Assembly (NCBI GenBank): GCA_046091905.1
Contig: JBJTCN010000079.1
Span: forward strand, 1 to 43,337
From: ZLKRG08 sp046091905
GTDB lineage: Bacteria > Actinomycetota > Actinomycetes > Nanopelagicales > Nanopelagicaceae
DNA: 43,337 nt
Direction: 5' to 3'
A model generated the notes under the pieces. The model saw nothing but the letters and a program-made list of their open reading frames with translations. It had not been told where the DNA came from and made no database searches. Shown here one piece after another: positions 35,053-42,812 of this stretch; position 1 is the stretch's first letter; every line of letters starts with the position of its first letter. The translations under genes were made by a program, and so were the position numbers.

Positions 35053-35626
35053 TCAACTGATCCCAGAGCGCTTCGACCTTTTGAAGCAGCTCCTCTTCGG
35101 TGCCGCTATTTTCAATCACTAAATCTGCAATTGCTTTACGCTCAGCGCTACTTGCTTGGCTAGCGATACGTTTCTCGATTTCAGAGATATGCAAACCACG
35201 CTCTCGAAGCCTGGCAACTCTGGTTTCGATTGGCGCTTCGACAGTAATTACATAATCAAATTTGTCTTTAGCATTAGTTTCAACTAGTAATGGAATCTCA
35301 TATATGAGAATCTCATCTTCGGAAAGTAATTTACGAGCCTCCGCCAAGCCATTCTGAACGAAGGGATGAATAATACCTTCAAGAGCCCTGCGTTTATCTG
35401 GGTCAGCAAAAACAATGTCACCTAAACCACGGCGGTCTATATCTCCGTCCTTCAAGATTGAATCGCCGAACTCTGCGACTACTGCATCAAATCCAGCGCT
35501 ACCGCGTTCAATTGCTTGTCGCGCAAGTTGGTCCGCATCTATTACCTTGGCACCTAGTGAATTGAAGTAATTGCCGACCATTGATTTACCAGCACCAATT
35601 CCGCCAGTTAGGGCAATTACCTTCAT
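35036..35626 (-). CDS. coaE: Dephospho-CoA kinase
   Basis: This 196-residue P-loop kinase phosphorylates dephospho-CoA, the last step of coenzyme A synthesis. Walker A is LTGGIGAGKSMVGNYF and the lid/core motifs DADQLARQAIERGS and IHPFVQNGLAEAR follow. A longer frame opens at 35686, but that would begin inside the rpsA terminator; ATG 35626 gives the family start MKVIALTGGIG and has a -10-like TAGGAT seven bases upstream, predicting a leaderless message. It lacks the extra C-terminal UPF0157 domain found in mycobacterial CoaE. It leads the coaE-uvrB-uvrA-uvrC-rapZ-yvcK-whiA run. Confidence 0.95.
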   Translation of the reverse strand: MKVIALTGGIGAGKSMVGNYFNSLGAKVIDADQLARQAIERGSAGFDAVVAEFGDSILKDGDIDRRGLGDIVFADPDKRRALEGIIHPFVQNGLAEARKLLSEDEILIYEIPLLVETNAKDKFDYVITVEAPIETRVARLRERGLHISEIEKRIASQASSAERKAIADLVIENSGTEEELLQKVEALWDQLNAPGN

Positions 35627-35633
35627 GCGCGAA

Positions 35634-35639
35634 ATCCTA
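35634..35639 (-). promoter_or_regulatory. Candidate -10 box of a leaderless coaE promoter
   Basis: TAGGAT on the minus strand ends seven bases before the coaE ATG. Because the strong rpsA terminator lies just upstream, coaE and the seven-gene run behind it need a promoter in this short space. No good -35 is visible. Confidence 0.5.
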
Positions 35640-35658
35640 TCTAACGAATTTGCAATAA

Positions 35659-35688
35659 AAATGGCCTGCGAAAATTCGCAGGCCATTT
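35659..35688 (-). terminator. Rho-independent terminator after rpsA
   Basis: A perfect 14-base-pair inverted repeat (arms 35659-35672 and 35675-35688, two-base loop) with a GC-rich core GGCCTGCG. On the minus strand it is followed by a T-rich stretch (TTTTTATT including the end of the stem). It lies 12 bases beyond the rpsA stop and is the strongest terminator in the window. Confidence 0.88.
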
Positions 35689-35700
35689 GATGTTATTTGG

Positions 35701-37038
35701 TTACTCAGCAGGTGTTGCATCAGCAGCCTTCGCTGCTTCCTTCTGAGCTTTATGAGCCATGAAGCGTGCTTGAGCTTCAGAGTATTGACGCTCCCACTCT
35801 TCACGCTGCGCTTCATATCCCGGCTTCCACTCTTGAGCATCCGAATCGAATCCTTCTGGATAGATAAAGTTGCCTTCGGCATCGTAACGAGCGGGCATAC
35901 CGTATTGAGTTGGATCAAATGCTTCAACTTCGATTTCAGCGCCTTCGTTTGCTTGCTTTAGAGATAGTGAGATACGACGACGTTCTAGATCGATATCGAT
36001 AATTTTTACGAATAGCTCATCGCCAACTTGTACTACCTGCTCCGGAATTTCAACATGGCGCTCGGCAAGTTCAGAGATATGAACTAGGCCTTCGATACCT
36101 TCGTGAACGCGGATAAAAGCTCCAAATGGAACCAACTTAGTCACTACACCTGGCACCACAGTATTAATTGTGTGAGTACGTGCAAATGCCTGCCATGGAT
36201 CTTCCTGGGTTGCCTTAAGTGAAAGTGATACACGTTCGCGTTCAAAGTCAACTTCAAGAACTTCAACGGTTACTTCATCACCAACTTCAACCACTTCTGA
36301 TGGATGATCTATGTGCTTCCATGAAAGTTCAGATACGTGAACTAAACCATCAACCCCACCGAGATCTACGAAAGCGCCAAAGTTTACGATTGATGAGATT
36401 ACCCCAGTACGTACCTGTCCCTTTTGTAGTTGGTTCAAGAAAGTAGTGCGTGACTCTGATTGAGTCTGTTCTAGATAAGCGCGGCGAGATAGCACCACGT
36501 TATTGCGATTCTTATCTAATTCAATAATCCGAGCTTCGACAGTTTTGCCGATGTATGGAGAAAGATCGCGAACGCGACGCATTTCAACTAATGATGCTGG
36601 AAGGAAGCCACGTAATCCGATATCAACAATCAGACCACCCTTAACAACTTCAATAACTGTTCCAGTTACTACTTCGTCGCGCTCCTTCTTGCCTTCGATT
36701 TCGCCCCAAGCCTTTTCGTATTGAGCGCGCTTCTTTGAAAGAATTAAACGGCCTTCTTTATCTTCTTTTTGAAGAACAAGTGCCTCGATGTTGTCTCCAA
36801 CCTTGACCAATTCATTTGGATCAACGTCGTTACGAATAGATAATTCGCGAGATGGGATTACACCCTCTGTCTTATATCCGACGTCTACTAGAACTTCTTC
36901 GCGATCTACCTGGACAATAATTCCAGATACTAAATCGCCGTCATTGAAATTTCGGATTGTGCCTTCGATTGCGGCAAGAAAATCTTCTGCTGAGCCAATA
37001 TCGTTAATTGCGATTGATGGCTTATTTGATGTGGTCAA
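35701..37038 (-). CDS. rpsA: 30S ribosomal protein S1
   Basis: This 445-residue protein has four S1 RNA-binding domains (roughly residues 33-105, 120-190, 205-278 and 292-365), the actinobacterial form, instead of the six of E. coli. Typical strings are DVGYKTEGVIPSREL, RGFLPASLVEMRRVRDL, GAFVDLGGVDGLVHVSEL and GAFIRVHEGIEGLVHISEL. An acidic tail follows. S1 binds mRNA at the small subunit. The start is TTG at 37038, preceded by GGAG four bases upstream, a short spacing. If leaderless starts are common here, S1 and IF-3 would matter less for those messages. The gene is monocistronic, with its own promoter and a strong terminator. Confidence 0.95.
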   Translation of the reverse strand: MTTSNKPSIAINDIGSAEDFLAAIEGTIRNFNDGDLVSGIIVQVDREEVLVDVGYKTEGVIPSRELSIRNDVDPNELVKVGDNIEALVLQKEDKEGRLILSKKRAQYEKAWGEIEGKKERDEVVTGTVIEVVKGGLIVDIGLRGFLPASLVEMRRVRDLSPYIGKTVEARIIELDKNRNNVVLSRRAYLEQTQSESRTTFLNQLQKGQVRTGVISSIVNFGAFVDLGGVDGLVHVSELSWKHIDHPSEVVEVGDEVTVEVLEVDFERERVSLSLKATQEDPWQAFARTHTINTVVPGVVTKLVPFGAFIRVHEGIEGLVHISELAERHVEIPEQVVQVGDELFVKIIDIDLERRRISLSLKQANEGAEIEVEAFDPTQYGMPARYDAEGNFIYPEGFDSDAQEWKPGYEAQREEWERQYSEAQARFMAHKAQKEAAKAADATPAE

Positions 37039-37101
37039 GATACTCCGTAGGGATAGTTAGTAGTGGGAATGAAGATTGATGGCTTCAAAATTCAACTTGC
37101 G

Positions 37102-37168
37102 AAGGGCAAGGTTACTTATCACCTGCTAATAAGGGCAAATCAGCTCGTTATTTTTACTTTTTGCCCTT
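37102..37168. promoter_or_regulatory. rpsA promoter region with three AAGGGCAA copies
   Basis: The 155-base gap between rpsA and the MFS gene holds AAGGGCAA at 37102-37109 and 37131-37138, and its reverse complement at 37161-37168. A minus-strand promoter fits TTGCCC (-35, 37133-37138), 18 bases, TAACCT (-10, 37109-37114), so the second copy contains the -35 and the first abuts the -10. Copies two and three could also form a nine-base-pair hairpin with a 20-base loop. For the MFS gene a -10-like TAGATT (37179-37184) ends nine bases before its ATG. Confidence 0.45.
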
Positions 37169-37193
37169 TGAATTAGGTTAGATTACGCGTGTA

Positions 37194-38375
37194 ATGAAGC
37201 AATATCTTGATCTTTTGAAGATTCCGTTAGCCCGTAAGCTCTTAATTGCCGCTACCCCGGCTCGCATGGCCTACTCAATGATTAGCCTTGCGATCTTCTT
37301 CAAAACTGAGAGAACTCTAAATTCGATTCCACTTGCAGGTCTGGCAATTGGATTAAATGCGCTAGCTGGTTCATTTACTGCCGGTATTCGTGGAAATGTA
37401 ATTGATAAGTGGGGCCAGAAATGGCCAATTCGAATTTTGGTTCCAGGTTATGCGATTGGAATTATTCTGCTAAATATCGCTTCTACCAAAACTGAGATTT
37501 TAGTTTGGGCATTTGTACTTGGAATCTCAGCGCCACCTATTAATTTATCTGTGCGACCTCTTTGGAAGCAGATAGTTCCTGATGGCCAAGTAAGAAGTGC
37601 TTATGGTTTAGATAGCGCAGTAATGAATGGCGTGGGAATTATTGGCCCCGCACTTGCCACCACCATCTCACTTTCAGATCATCCCGGATACGCCCTTGGC
37701 ACTTGTTCCGCGTTAATGATCATCGGTGGCATCGCACTTGAATTTACAATTAATCACCGTAATTGGTTTACAGAGAAGAAAGATCCGAACGAAGCAAAGC
37801 TTTGGAAAGTTCCCGCAATTCAACTATTAATGATTGAAGGTTGCTTTATCGGGCTTGGCTGGGGTTTCTTTGATATTGGAATTCCAGCTTTCGCAACTCT
37901 AGAAGGGGTACCTCATCGCACGGCATGGCTTTTCTCTATTATGAGCCTCTGCAATTTAATTGGCGGTTTGCTTGCAGGGCTTGTTAAGAAGCGTCGCTCT
38001 GCTTATCTAACAATGCGCCGGACATATCTAGGTTGGTTTATCTTCTCATTGCCACTTTATTTCACATATCCAGATTGGTCGCTGGCGGTCGTTGGTGCTT
38101 TACTTGGTTTCACTGGTGGCGCGTTACAAGTTTTCTATTTTGAGGTACTGGATGCAGTAAGACCAAAAGGCAGCGCAACTGCATCTCTTGGATGGTTATG
38201 GACTATTGAAGGTTCAATGGCAGCACTCGGTAGCGCGCTAGGTGGTTGGGTTGCCGAAGCAGTCTCACCACAAGCCTGCTTGGGAGTAACAACTTTGATG
38301 TTAATTACTGGTTATCTGATTTTAAGTTTTGGCCGTAAGAAATTTACTGCAGCGGATGTAGTTTTAGCGAATTAA
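37194..38375 (+). CDS. Major facilitator superfamily transporter, substrate unknown
   Basis: This 393-residue protein is almost entirely hydrophobic with about twelve predicted helices, the MFS layout. The loop after helix 2 reads GNVIDKWGQKWPIR, a variant of the MFS motif A, and a charged central loop (RNWFTEKKDPNEAKLW) separates the two six-helix halves. The second half has LKKRRSAYLTMRR-like basic loop residues on the inner side. Best guess is a drug/metabolite exporter of the bacterial MFS_1 type, but no substrate can be named. It is divergent from rpsA, and its TAA interlocks with the polA TAA (TTAA at 38372-38375). Confidence 0.85.
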   Translation: MKQYLDLLKIPLARKLLIAATPARMAYSMISLAIFFKTERTLNSIPLAGLAIGLNALAGSFTAGIRGNVIDKWGQKWPIRILVPGYAIGIILLNIASTKTEILVWAFVLGISAPPINLSVRPLWKQIVPDGQVRSAYGLDSAVMNGVGIIGPALATTISLSDHPGYALGTCSALMIIGGIALEFTINHRNWFTEKKDPNEAKLWKVPAIQLLMIEGCFIGLGWGFFDIGIPAFATLEGVPHRTAWLFSIMSLCNLIGGLLAGLVKKRRSAYLTMRRTYLGWFIFSLPLYFTYPDWSLAVVGALLGFTGGALQVFYFEVLDAVRPKGSATASLGWLWTIEGSMAALGSALGGWVAEAVSPQACLGVTTLMLITGYLILSFGRKKFTAADVVLAN

Positions 38376-40891
38376 TGTTCCGCCGCGTGCCAACTGCGAC
38401 CATGTCCGATATTTACTGAAAGCGCGACCTTCAATGGATATGCAGCGCCCATCTCTTGCTTAACTAATTCAATCAGCTGAGGCAGTTCGGATTCTATATA
38501 TTCAAAAAGAAGCTCATCGTGAATCTGTAATAGTAATCGACTCTTTAAATTTGCTGCTTTCATTGCCTGATCTACTCGTAGCATTGCTAATTTGATGATA
38601 TCTGCTGCGGTTCCCTGTATCGGAGCATTCAGCGCTGCGCGCTCGGCAATCTCTCTTTTAAATTTATTTTCGCTCTGCAAATCAGGTAAGTATCGCCTGC
38701 GCCCCATGAGCGTTTCGGTGTAGCCATCATGCTTCGCTTTTTTGACCACCGTCGCCAAATAATCTCTAATACCCCCAAAACGTAGGTAGTACTTCTCCAT
38801 TAAGGCGCTTGCTTCGCCTGGCGTGATATCTAATTGCTGCGAAAGGCCGAAAGCACTCAATCCATATGCCAATCCATATGACATCGCCTTTATTTGGCGA
38901 CGCATCTCTGGATCTACCTCAGTTGATTTAACTCCAAAAACTAGCGAGGCCACTGTTGAATGTAGATCCTCACCGGAGACAAATGCTTCTAGTAATTTTT
39001 CATCTTCCGCTAAATGAGCCAAGATCCGCATCTCTATCTGGCTGTAATCTGCTGTGAAGATGCCATCAAATCCTTTACCTGCGACAAAGCCATCTCTAAT
39101 TTTCCTACCAAGTTCACTTCTGATCGGAATATTCTGCAAATTAGGGCCAGTAGAAGAGAGCCGTCCAGTTGCCGCGACAGTCTGTTGAAAATGAGTATGG
39201 ATCCGACCATCTGCTTGAACTTCATTTAATAAACCTTCAACAACACTTTGTAACTTACTTGCCTCGCGAATTTTAAGTAAGGATTCGAGGACCGGGTGTT
39301 TAGTCTGCGCAAATAGCCATTGCAAGCTCTCCGCATCCGTGGTGTATCCAGTTTTAATCTTCTTAGTTTTAGGTAATTTCAGCTCATCAAAGAGCACTAC
39401 TTGTAATTGTTTAGGTGAGGCCACATTAAATTCATGCCCAGCTGCTTTAAAAGCCGCCTGGCTTTGCGCATGCACTTCATTTTGCAGATCTGCGTTCTGC
39501 TCTTTGAGTGCACCCTTGTCTATGGCAACTCCGAAGCGTTCCATTTGAGCTAATACCACCGAGACTGGAATCTCAAGTTCTGTGAGTAATTTCTGTGCAC
39601 CTCGTTCGATTAGCTCTGATGTTAACTTCTCGCGCAACGCAAAGAGTGCAGCAGCTTTGTTTGATAGCGAAGAATCCGAGAAACCATATCGTTCCAATAC
39701 ATCATCAATTGAATTGAGGCGATTACCGGGATCAATCAAATATGCAGCTAACGCGGTATCAAAGACCACGCCATTGAAATCTATAACTCTGGCAAGTGAT
39801 TTAAAGTCATGTGAGATCTTTTCTATTTTTGGATCCACTAACCAAGAGCCAATCTCATCAGACATCACTAAATAAACCTCTGATTGCGAAAGCGCTACCG
39901 CGTATGAACTTAGCCTTTCATCTAATAGCTCAAAGATAAATCCAATAGTTCCAGTGAAACCAGCTAATTTGGCGCTCACCTCTTCGGGAGTGGAGAATTG
40001 AATATCCAGAGTTGGCGAGGTTTCTGCCTTAGCTGGCAACTTAGCTAAGAGCGACTTAAATTCAAGTTTTGAAAATATAGTTCTTAATTGATCTGCATCA
40101 AATGATTCCCAACTTAAATCTGAGAGCGCATACTTAATTGGTACATTTGAGACTAAATGCGTTAATTCGTGGTTACGCAAAACGGAATCGATATTTGCAC
40201 GAAGTGAATCACCTACCTTTCCACTGACTTCATCGATTTTCGCAATTAAATTCTTAAGCGACCCAAATTCCACAATCCATTTTGCCGCGGTCTTCTCTCC
40301 TACACCTGGAATTGATGGCAGGTTATCGGAGGGATCTCCTCGTAGCGCTGCGAAATCTGGATACTGCTCAGGTGTTAATCCATATTTCTCTACCACCGCA
40401 TCTGGTGTCATGCGCGCCATTTCAGAGACGCCCTTCTTTGGATATAGAACCGTAATCTGCTCGGTTACCAATTGAAAACTATCTCTATCGCCAGTACAGA
40501 TAAAAACTTCGAAGCCATCGGCAACCGCTTCTCTTGAAATTGTCGCGAGTAAGTCATCTGCTTCATAACCTTCTAATGAATATTCATTGATCTGCATCGC
40601 TTTTAGAACTTCATGAATTAAAGAAATCTGGGAACGAAACTCTTCTGGAGTCGCGCTACGAGTGGCTTTATATTCTGGAAATTTCTCGGTGCGAAAGGTT
40701 TTTCTTGATACATCAAATGCCACCGCGATATGAGTTGGCTTCTCCTCTTTAATGAGCGCCATTAGCATATTTGAGAAGCCATAAACGGCATTTGTGTGTT
40801 GGCCCGATGCGGTAGTAAATGCATCTAACGGAAGCGCAAAAAATGCTCGATATGCCATTGAATGGCCATCAATAAGTAGGAGTCGCTTCAC
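38372..40891 (-). CDS. polA: DNA polymerase I
   Basis: This 839-residue enzyme fills gaps and removes RNA primers. The N-terminal 5'-nuclease domain (residues 1 to about 290) has LLLIDGHSMAYRAFFAL, YEADDLLATI and GDPSDNLPSIPGVGEKTA. The middle 3'-5' exonuclease domain is degenerate: where active enzymes have a DxE motif this one has GFIFELLDERL, so proofreading is probably lost, as in other actinobacteria. The polymerase domain has motif A FTADYSQIEMRILAHL, motif B RRQIKAMSYGLAYGLS and motif C LLQIHDELLFE. The start is GTG at 40891, six bases after TAACAT, suggesting a leaderless message. It converges with the MFS gene. Confidence 0.96.
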   Translation of the reverse strand: MKRLLLIDGHSMAYRAFFALPLDAFTTASGQHTNAVYGFSNMLMALIKEEKPTHIAVAFDVSRKTFRTEKFPEYKATRSATPEEFRSQISLIHEVLKAMQINEYSLEGYEADDLLATISREAVADGFEVFICTGDRDSFQLVTEQITVLYPKKGVSEMARMTPDAVVEKYGLTPEQYPDFAALRGDPSDNLPSIPGVGEKTAAKWIVEFGSLKNLIAKIDEVSGKVGDSLRANIDSVLRNHELTHLVSNVPIKYALSDLSWESFDADQLRTIFSKLEFKSLLAKLPAKAETSPTLDIQFSTPEEVSAKLAGFTGTIGFIFELLDERLSSYAVALSQSEVYLVMSDEIGSWLVDPKIEKISHDFKSLARVIDFNGVVFDTALAAYLIDPGNRLNSIDDVLERYGFSDSSLSNKAAALFALREKLTSELIERGAQKLLTELEIPVSVVLAQMERFGVAIDKGALKEQNADLQNEVHAQSQAAFKAAGHEFNVASPKQLQVVLFDELKLPKTKKIKTGYTTDAESLQWLFAQTKHPVLESLLKIREASKLQSVVEGLLNEVQADGRIHTHFQQTVAATGRLSSTGPNLQNIPIRSELGRKIRDGFVAGKGFDGIFTADYSQIEMRILAHLAEDEKLLEAFVSGEDLHSTVASLVFGVKSTEVDPEMRRQIKAMSYGLAYGLSAFGLSQQLDITPGEASALMEKYYLRFGGIRDYLATVVKKAKHDGYTETLMGRRRYLPDLQSENKFKREIAERAALNAPIQGTAADIIKLAMLRVDQAMKAANLKSRLLLQIHDELLFEYIESELPQLIELVKQEMGAAYPLKVALSVNIGHGRSWHAAEH

Positions 40892-40916
40892 TCGATTATG
40901 TTATCTCTGTTATGTT
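40887..40916. promoter_or_regulatory. Divergent leaderless promoter pair, polA / thioesterase
   Basis: Only 31 bases separate the two start codons. Minus strand: TAACAT (40898-40903) ends six bases before the polA GTG. Plus strand: TATGTT (40911-40916) ends six bases before the ATG at 40923, with TTCACT (40887-40892) 18 bases upstream as a possible -35. The -10 boxes are seven bases apart, so polymerase should occupy only one at a time. Confidence 0.55.
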
Positions 40917-40922
40917 TTGAAT

Positions 40923-41321
40923 ATGGATTTCATGGAACTTTTAAACGGTCGTGGCCAAGCTGCTTTAGATGAGAAAATGGGTATCAAAATTCTTGAAGCA
41001 ACTCCTGAGCGATTAGTTGGCACGATGCCAGTTGAAGGAAATACGCAACCACTTGGTTTTTTACATGGCGGCGCAAATGTGGTCCTGGCAGAATCGCTTG
41101 GTTCGATTGGTACCTGGTTGCATGCTGGTCCAAATCGCAGAATTGTCGGCGTTGATATAAATGCAACTCATCACAAAACTGCTACCAAAGGAGTAGTGAC
41201 CGCAATTGCCACTGCAATCTCGCTTGGTAAAACTTTATGTAGCTACAACATTGAGATTACAAATGAAGACGGGCAGCGCACCTGCACTGCCCGTATTACT
41301 TGTTTGATATTAAACGATTAA
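40923..41321 (+). CDS. PaaI-like hotdog-fold acyl-CoA thioesterase
   Basis: This 132-residue protein has the hotdog thioesterase pattern: the acid-binding turn LGFLHGGANVVLAESLGSIG with H48-G49-G50 and the catalytic E57, then VGVDINATHHKTATKGVVTA and a final strand CTARITCLIL. Such enzymes hydrolyse aryl- or acyl-CoA; the closest functional types are PaaI, EntH and the DHNA-CoA thioesterase of menaquinone synthesis, and the sequence does not choose between them. An in-frame ATG at 40794 lies inside polA and is unlikely; ATG 40923 has a -10 six bases upstream. Its TAA interlocks with that of livF. Confidence 0.88.
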   Translation: MDFMELLNGRGQAALDEKMGIKILEATPERLVGTMPVEGNTQPLGFLHGGANVVLAESLGSIGTWLHAGPNRRIVGVDINATHHKTATKGVVTAIATAISLGKTLCSYNIEITNEDGQRTCTARITCLILND

Positions 41322-42046
41322 TAGATTTCGTGAGCTCCAGTTCCAAGATAAGCTGACTTAACATGTGGATCGTTTAATAGATCCTTAGCATTTGCTTCCT
41401 TGGTAATCTTTCCGATTTCTAAAACATATGCACGATGTGCGCGACTTAGTGCTTGCTGAGCATTCTGTTCAACCAACAAAATTGTTACGCCTTGTTTATT
41501 AATCTCTGTAATGATTCGGAAAATATTTGCAATCATCTGAGGTGCAAGTCCCATTGATGGTTCATCTAGCAAAAGCACCTTTGGTCTTGACATCAGTGCT
41601 CGGCCAATTGCCAACATCTGTTGCTCACCACCAGAGAGAGTTCCGCCAGCTTGGCTAGCGCGCTCTTTCAAGCGTGGAAAGAGCGTATAAACCTTATCCA
41701 GGTCTTCACTCATTTCGGCTTTACGATCTTTGCGATGGAATTTACCCATTTCAAGATTTTCTAACACCGTCATGCCAGGGAAAATTCCTCGACCTTCTGG
41801 AGCTTGTGAAATACCTAAATGCACTCGTTCGTGAGCCGGCATCTTAGAGATGTCTTGCCCATCGAAAATGACCTGGCCGGATGAGACTGGACGTAGTCCG
41901 GAGATAGTTTTTAGAGTTGTAGTTTTACCAGCACCATTAGCGCCGATCAAAGTTACGATTTCGCCCTGATTTACAGTTACCGAGATTCCTTTAATGGCTT
42001 CGATTTTTCCATAAAATACGTGCAGATCTTTTATTTCAAGACGCAT
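41318..42046 (-). CDS. livF: Branched-chain amino-acid ABC transporter ATPase LivF
   Basis: This 242-residue ATPase powers a branched-chain amino-acid importer together with LivG. Walker A is LIGANGAGKTTTLKTISGL, the signature is LSGGEQQMLAIGRALM, Walker B is PKVLLLDEPSMGLAP, and the switch region ILLVEQNAQQALSRAHRAYV is characteristic of LivF. It overlaps livG by 11 bases, indicating one operon. Related ABC systems also carry urea or amides, so the substrate is inferred. Its stop overlaps the thioesterase stop. Confidence 0.93.
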   Translation of the reverse strand: MRLEIKDLHVFYGKIEAIKGISVTVNQGEIVTLIGANGAGKTTTLKTISGLRPVSSGQVIFDGQDISKMPAHERVHLGISQAPEGRGIFPGMTVLENLEMGKFHRKDRKAEMSEDLDKVYTLFPRLKERASQAGGTLSGGEQQMLAIGRALMSRPKVLLLDEPSMGLAPQMIANIFRIITEINKQGVTILLVEQNAQQALSRAHRAYVLEIGKITKEANAKDLLNDPHVKSAYLGTGAHEIY

Positions 42047-42812
42047 CTTCTGGCACTCCTAAATAGGCTTCAATAACCTTCGAATCATTTTGCACAACGC
42101 TAGGTAAGTCATCTGCAATTTTCACACCAAAGTCCAGCACCGCTACGCGATCAGAGATGCCCATGATTAGTGACATGTCGTGTTCGATCAGCAGCACTGT
42201 ATAACCAGCATCACGTATCTTCTTGATAAGTGATGCTAACTCAACTTTTTCAGCTGGATTAAATCCAGCTGCTGGTTCGTCAAGAAGTAATAACTTTGGA
42301 TTGGTTCCGAGCGCACGCGCGATTTCTAAACGACGCTGCACACCATAAGGAAGATTTTTTGCTAGCCGATCTGAGTACTCATCTATGCCAATAAATTTTA
42401 GAATTTCATGCGCACTTTCGCGATTTTCACGTTCTTCACGGCGAGCACGCGGTAATCCAAATAAAGCACCAACTAAACCACTTCGTTTGTGAACATCTGT
42501 TGCAGCAATGACGTTCTCGAGAGTGGTCATATCGCCCCATAAGCGAATATTCTGAAAGGTGCGAGCTACTCCTAATTTGGTAATTTCAAAGCGTTTTTGC
42601 TTTGAAATTACAGTTCCATCAAAAGTAATTGTGCCGCTTGTAGTCTTGTAGACGCCAGTTATTACATTGAAGACTGTGGTTTTGCCAGCGCCATTTGGTC
42701 CAATTAGCGCCAGAATTTCACCTTTTTTTACATCTAAACTGACATCGTTGATTGCAGTTACGCCACCAAATTTCATGATTACATTCTTAAGCGATAGAAG
42801 TGTTTCGGACAT
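42036..42812 (-). CDS. livG: Branched-chain amino-acid ABC transporter ATPase LivG
   Basis: This 258-residue ATPase has Walker A LIGPNGAGKTTVFNVITG, the LivG-type variant signature LPYGVQRRLEIARALG instead of LSGGQ, Walker B PKLLLLDEPAAGFNP, and LLIEHDMSLIMGISDRVAVL. The ARTFQNIRLW stretch is typical of the family. It pairs with LivF on the inner membrane face. Its start overlaps the livM stop by one base (TAATG). Confidence 0.94.
   Translation of the reverse strand: MSETLLSLKNVIMKFGGVTAINDVSLDVKKGEILALIGPNGAGKTTVFNVITGVYKTTSGTITFDGTVISKQKRFEITKLGVARTFQNIRLWGDMTTLENVIAATDVHKRSGLVGALFGLPRARREERENRESAHEILKFIGIDEYSDRLAKNLPYGVQRRLEIARALGTNPKLLLLDEPAAGFNPAEKVELASLIKKIRDAGYTVLLIEHDMSLIMGISDRVAVLDFGVKIADDLPSVVQNDSKVIEAYLGVPEDAS

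Noticed and set aside
35627..35686. Longer coaE start at 35686
   Set aside because: It would place coding sequence across the perfect 14-base-pair rpsA terminator; the family start is MKVIALTGG at 35626.
40794..40922. Longer thioesterase start at 40794
   Set aside because: The extension lies within the polA 5' end and has no family match; ATG 40923 has a well-placed -10.
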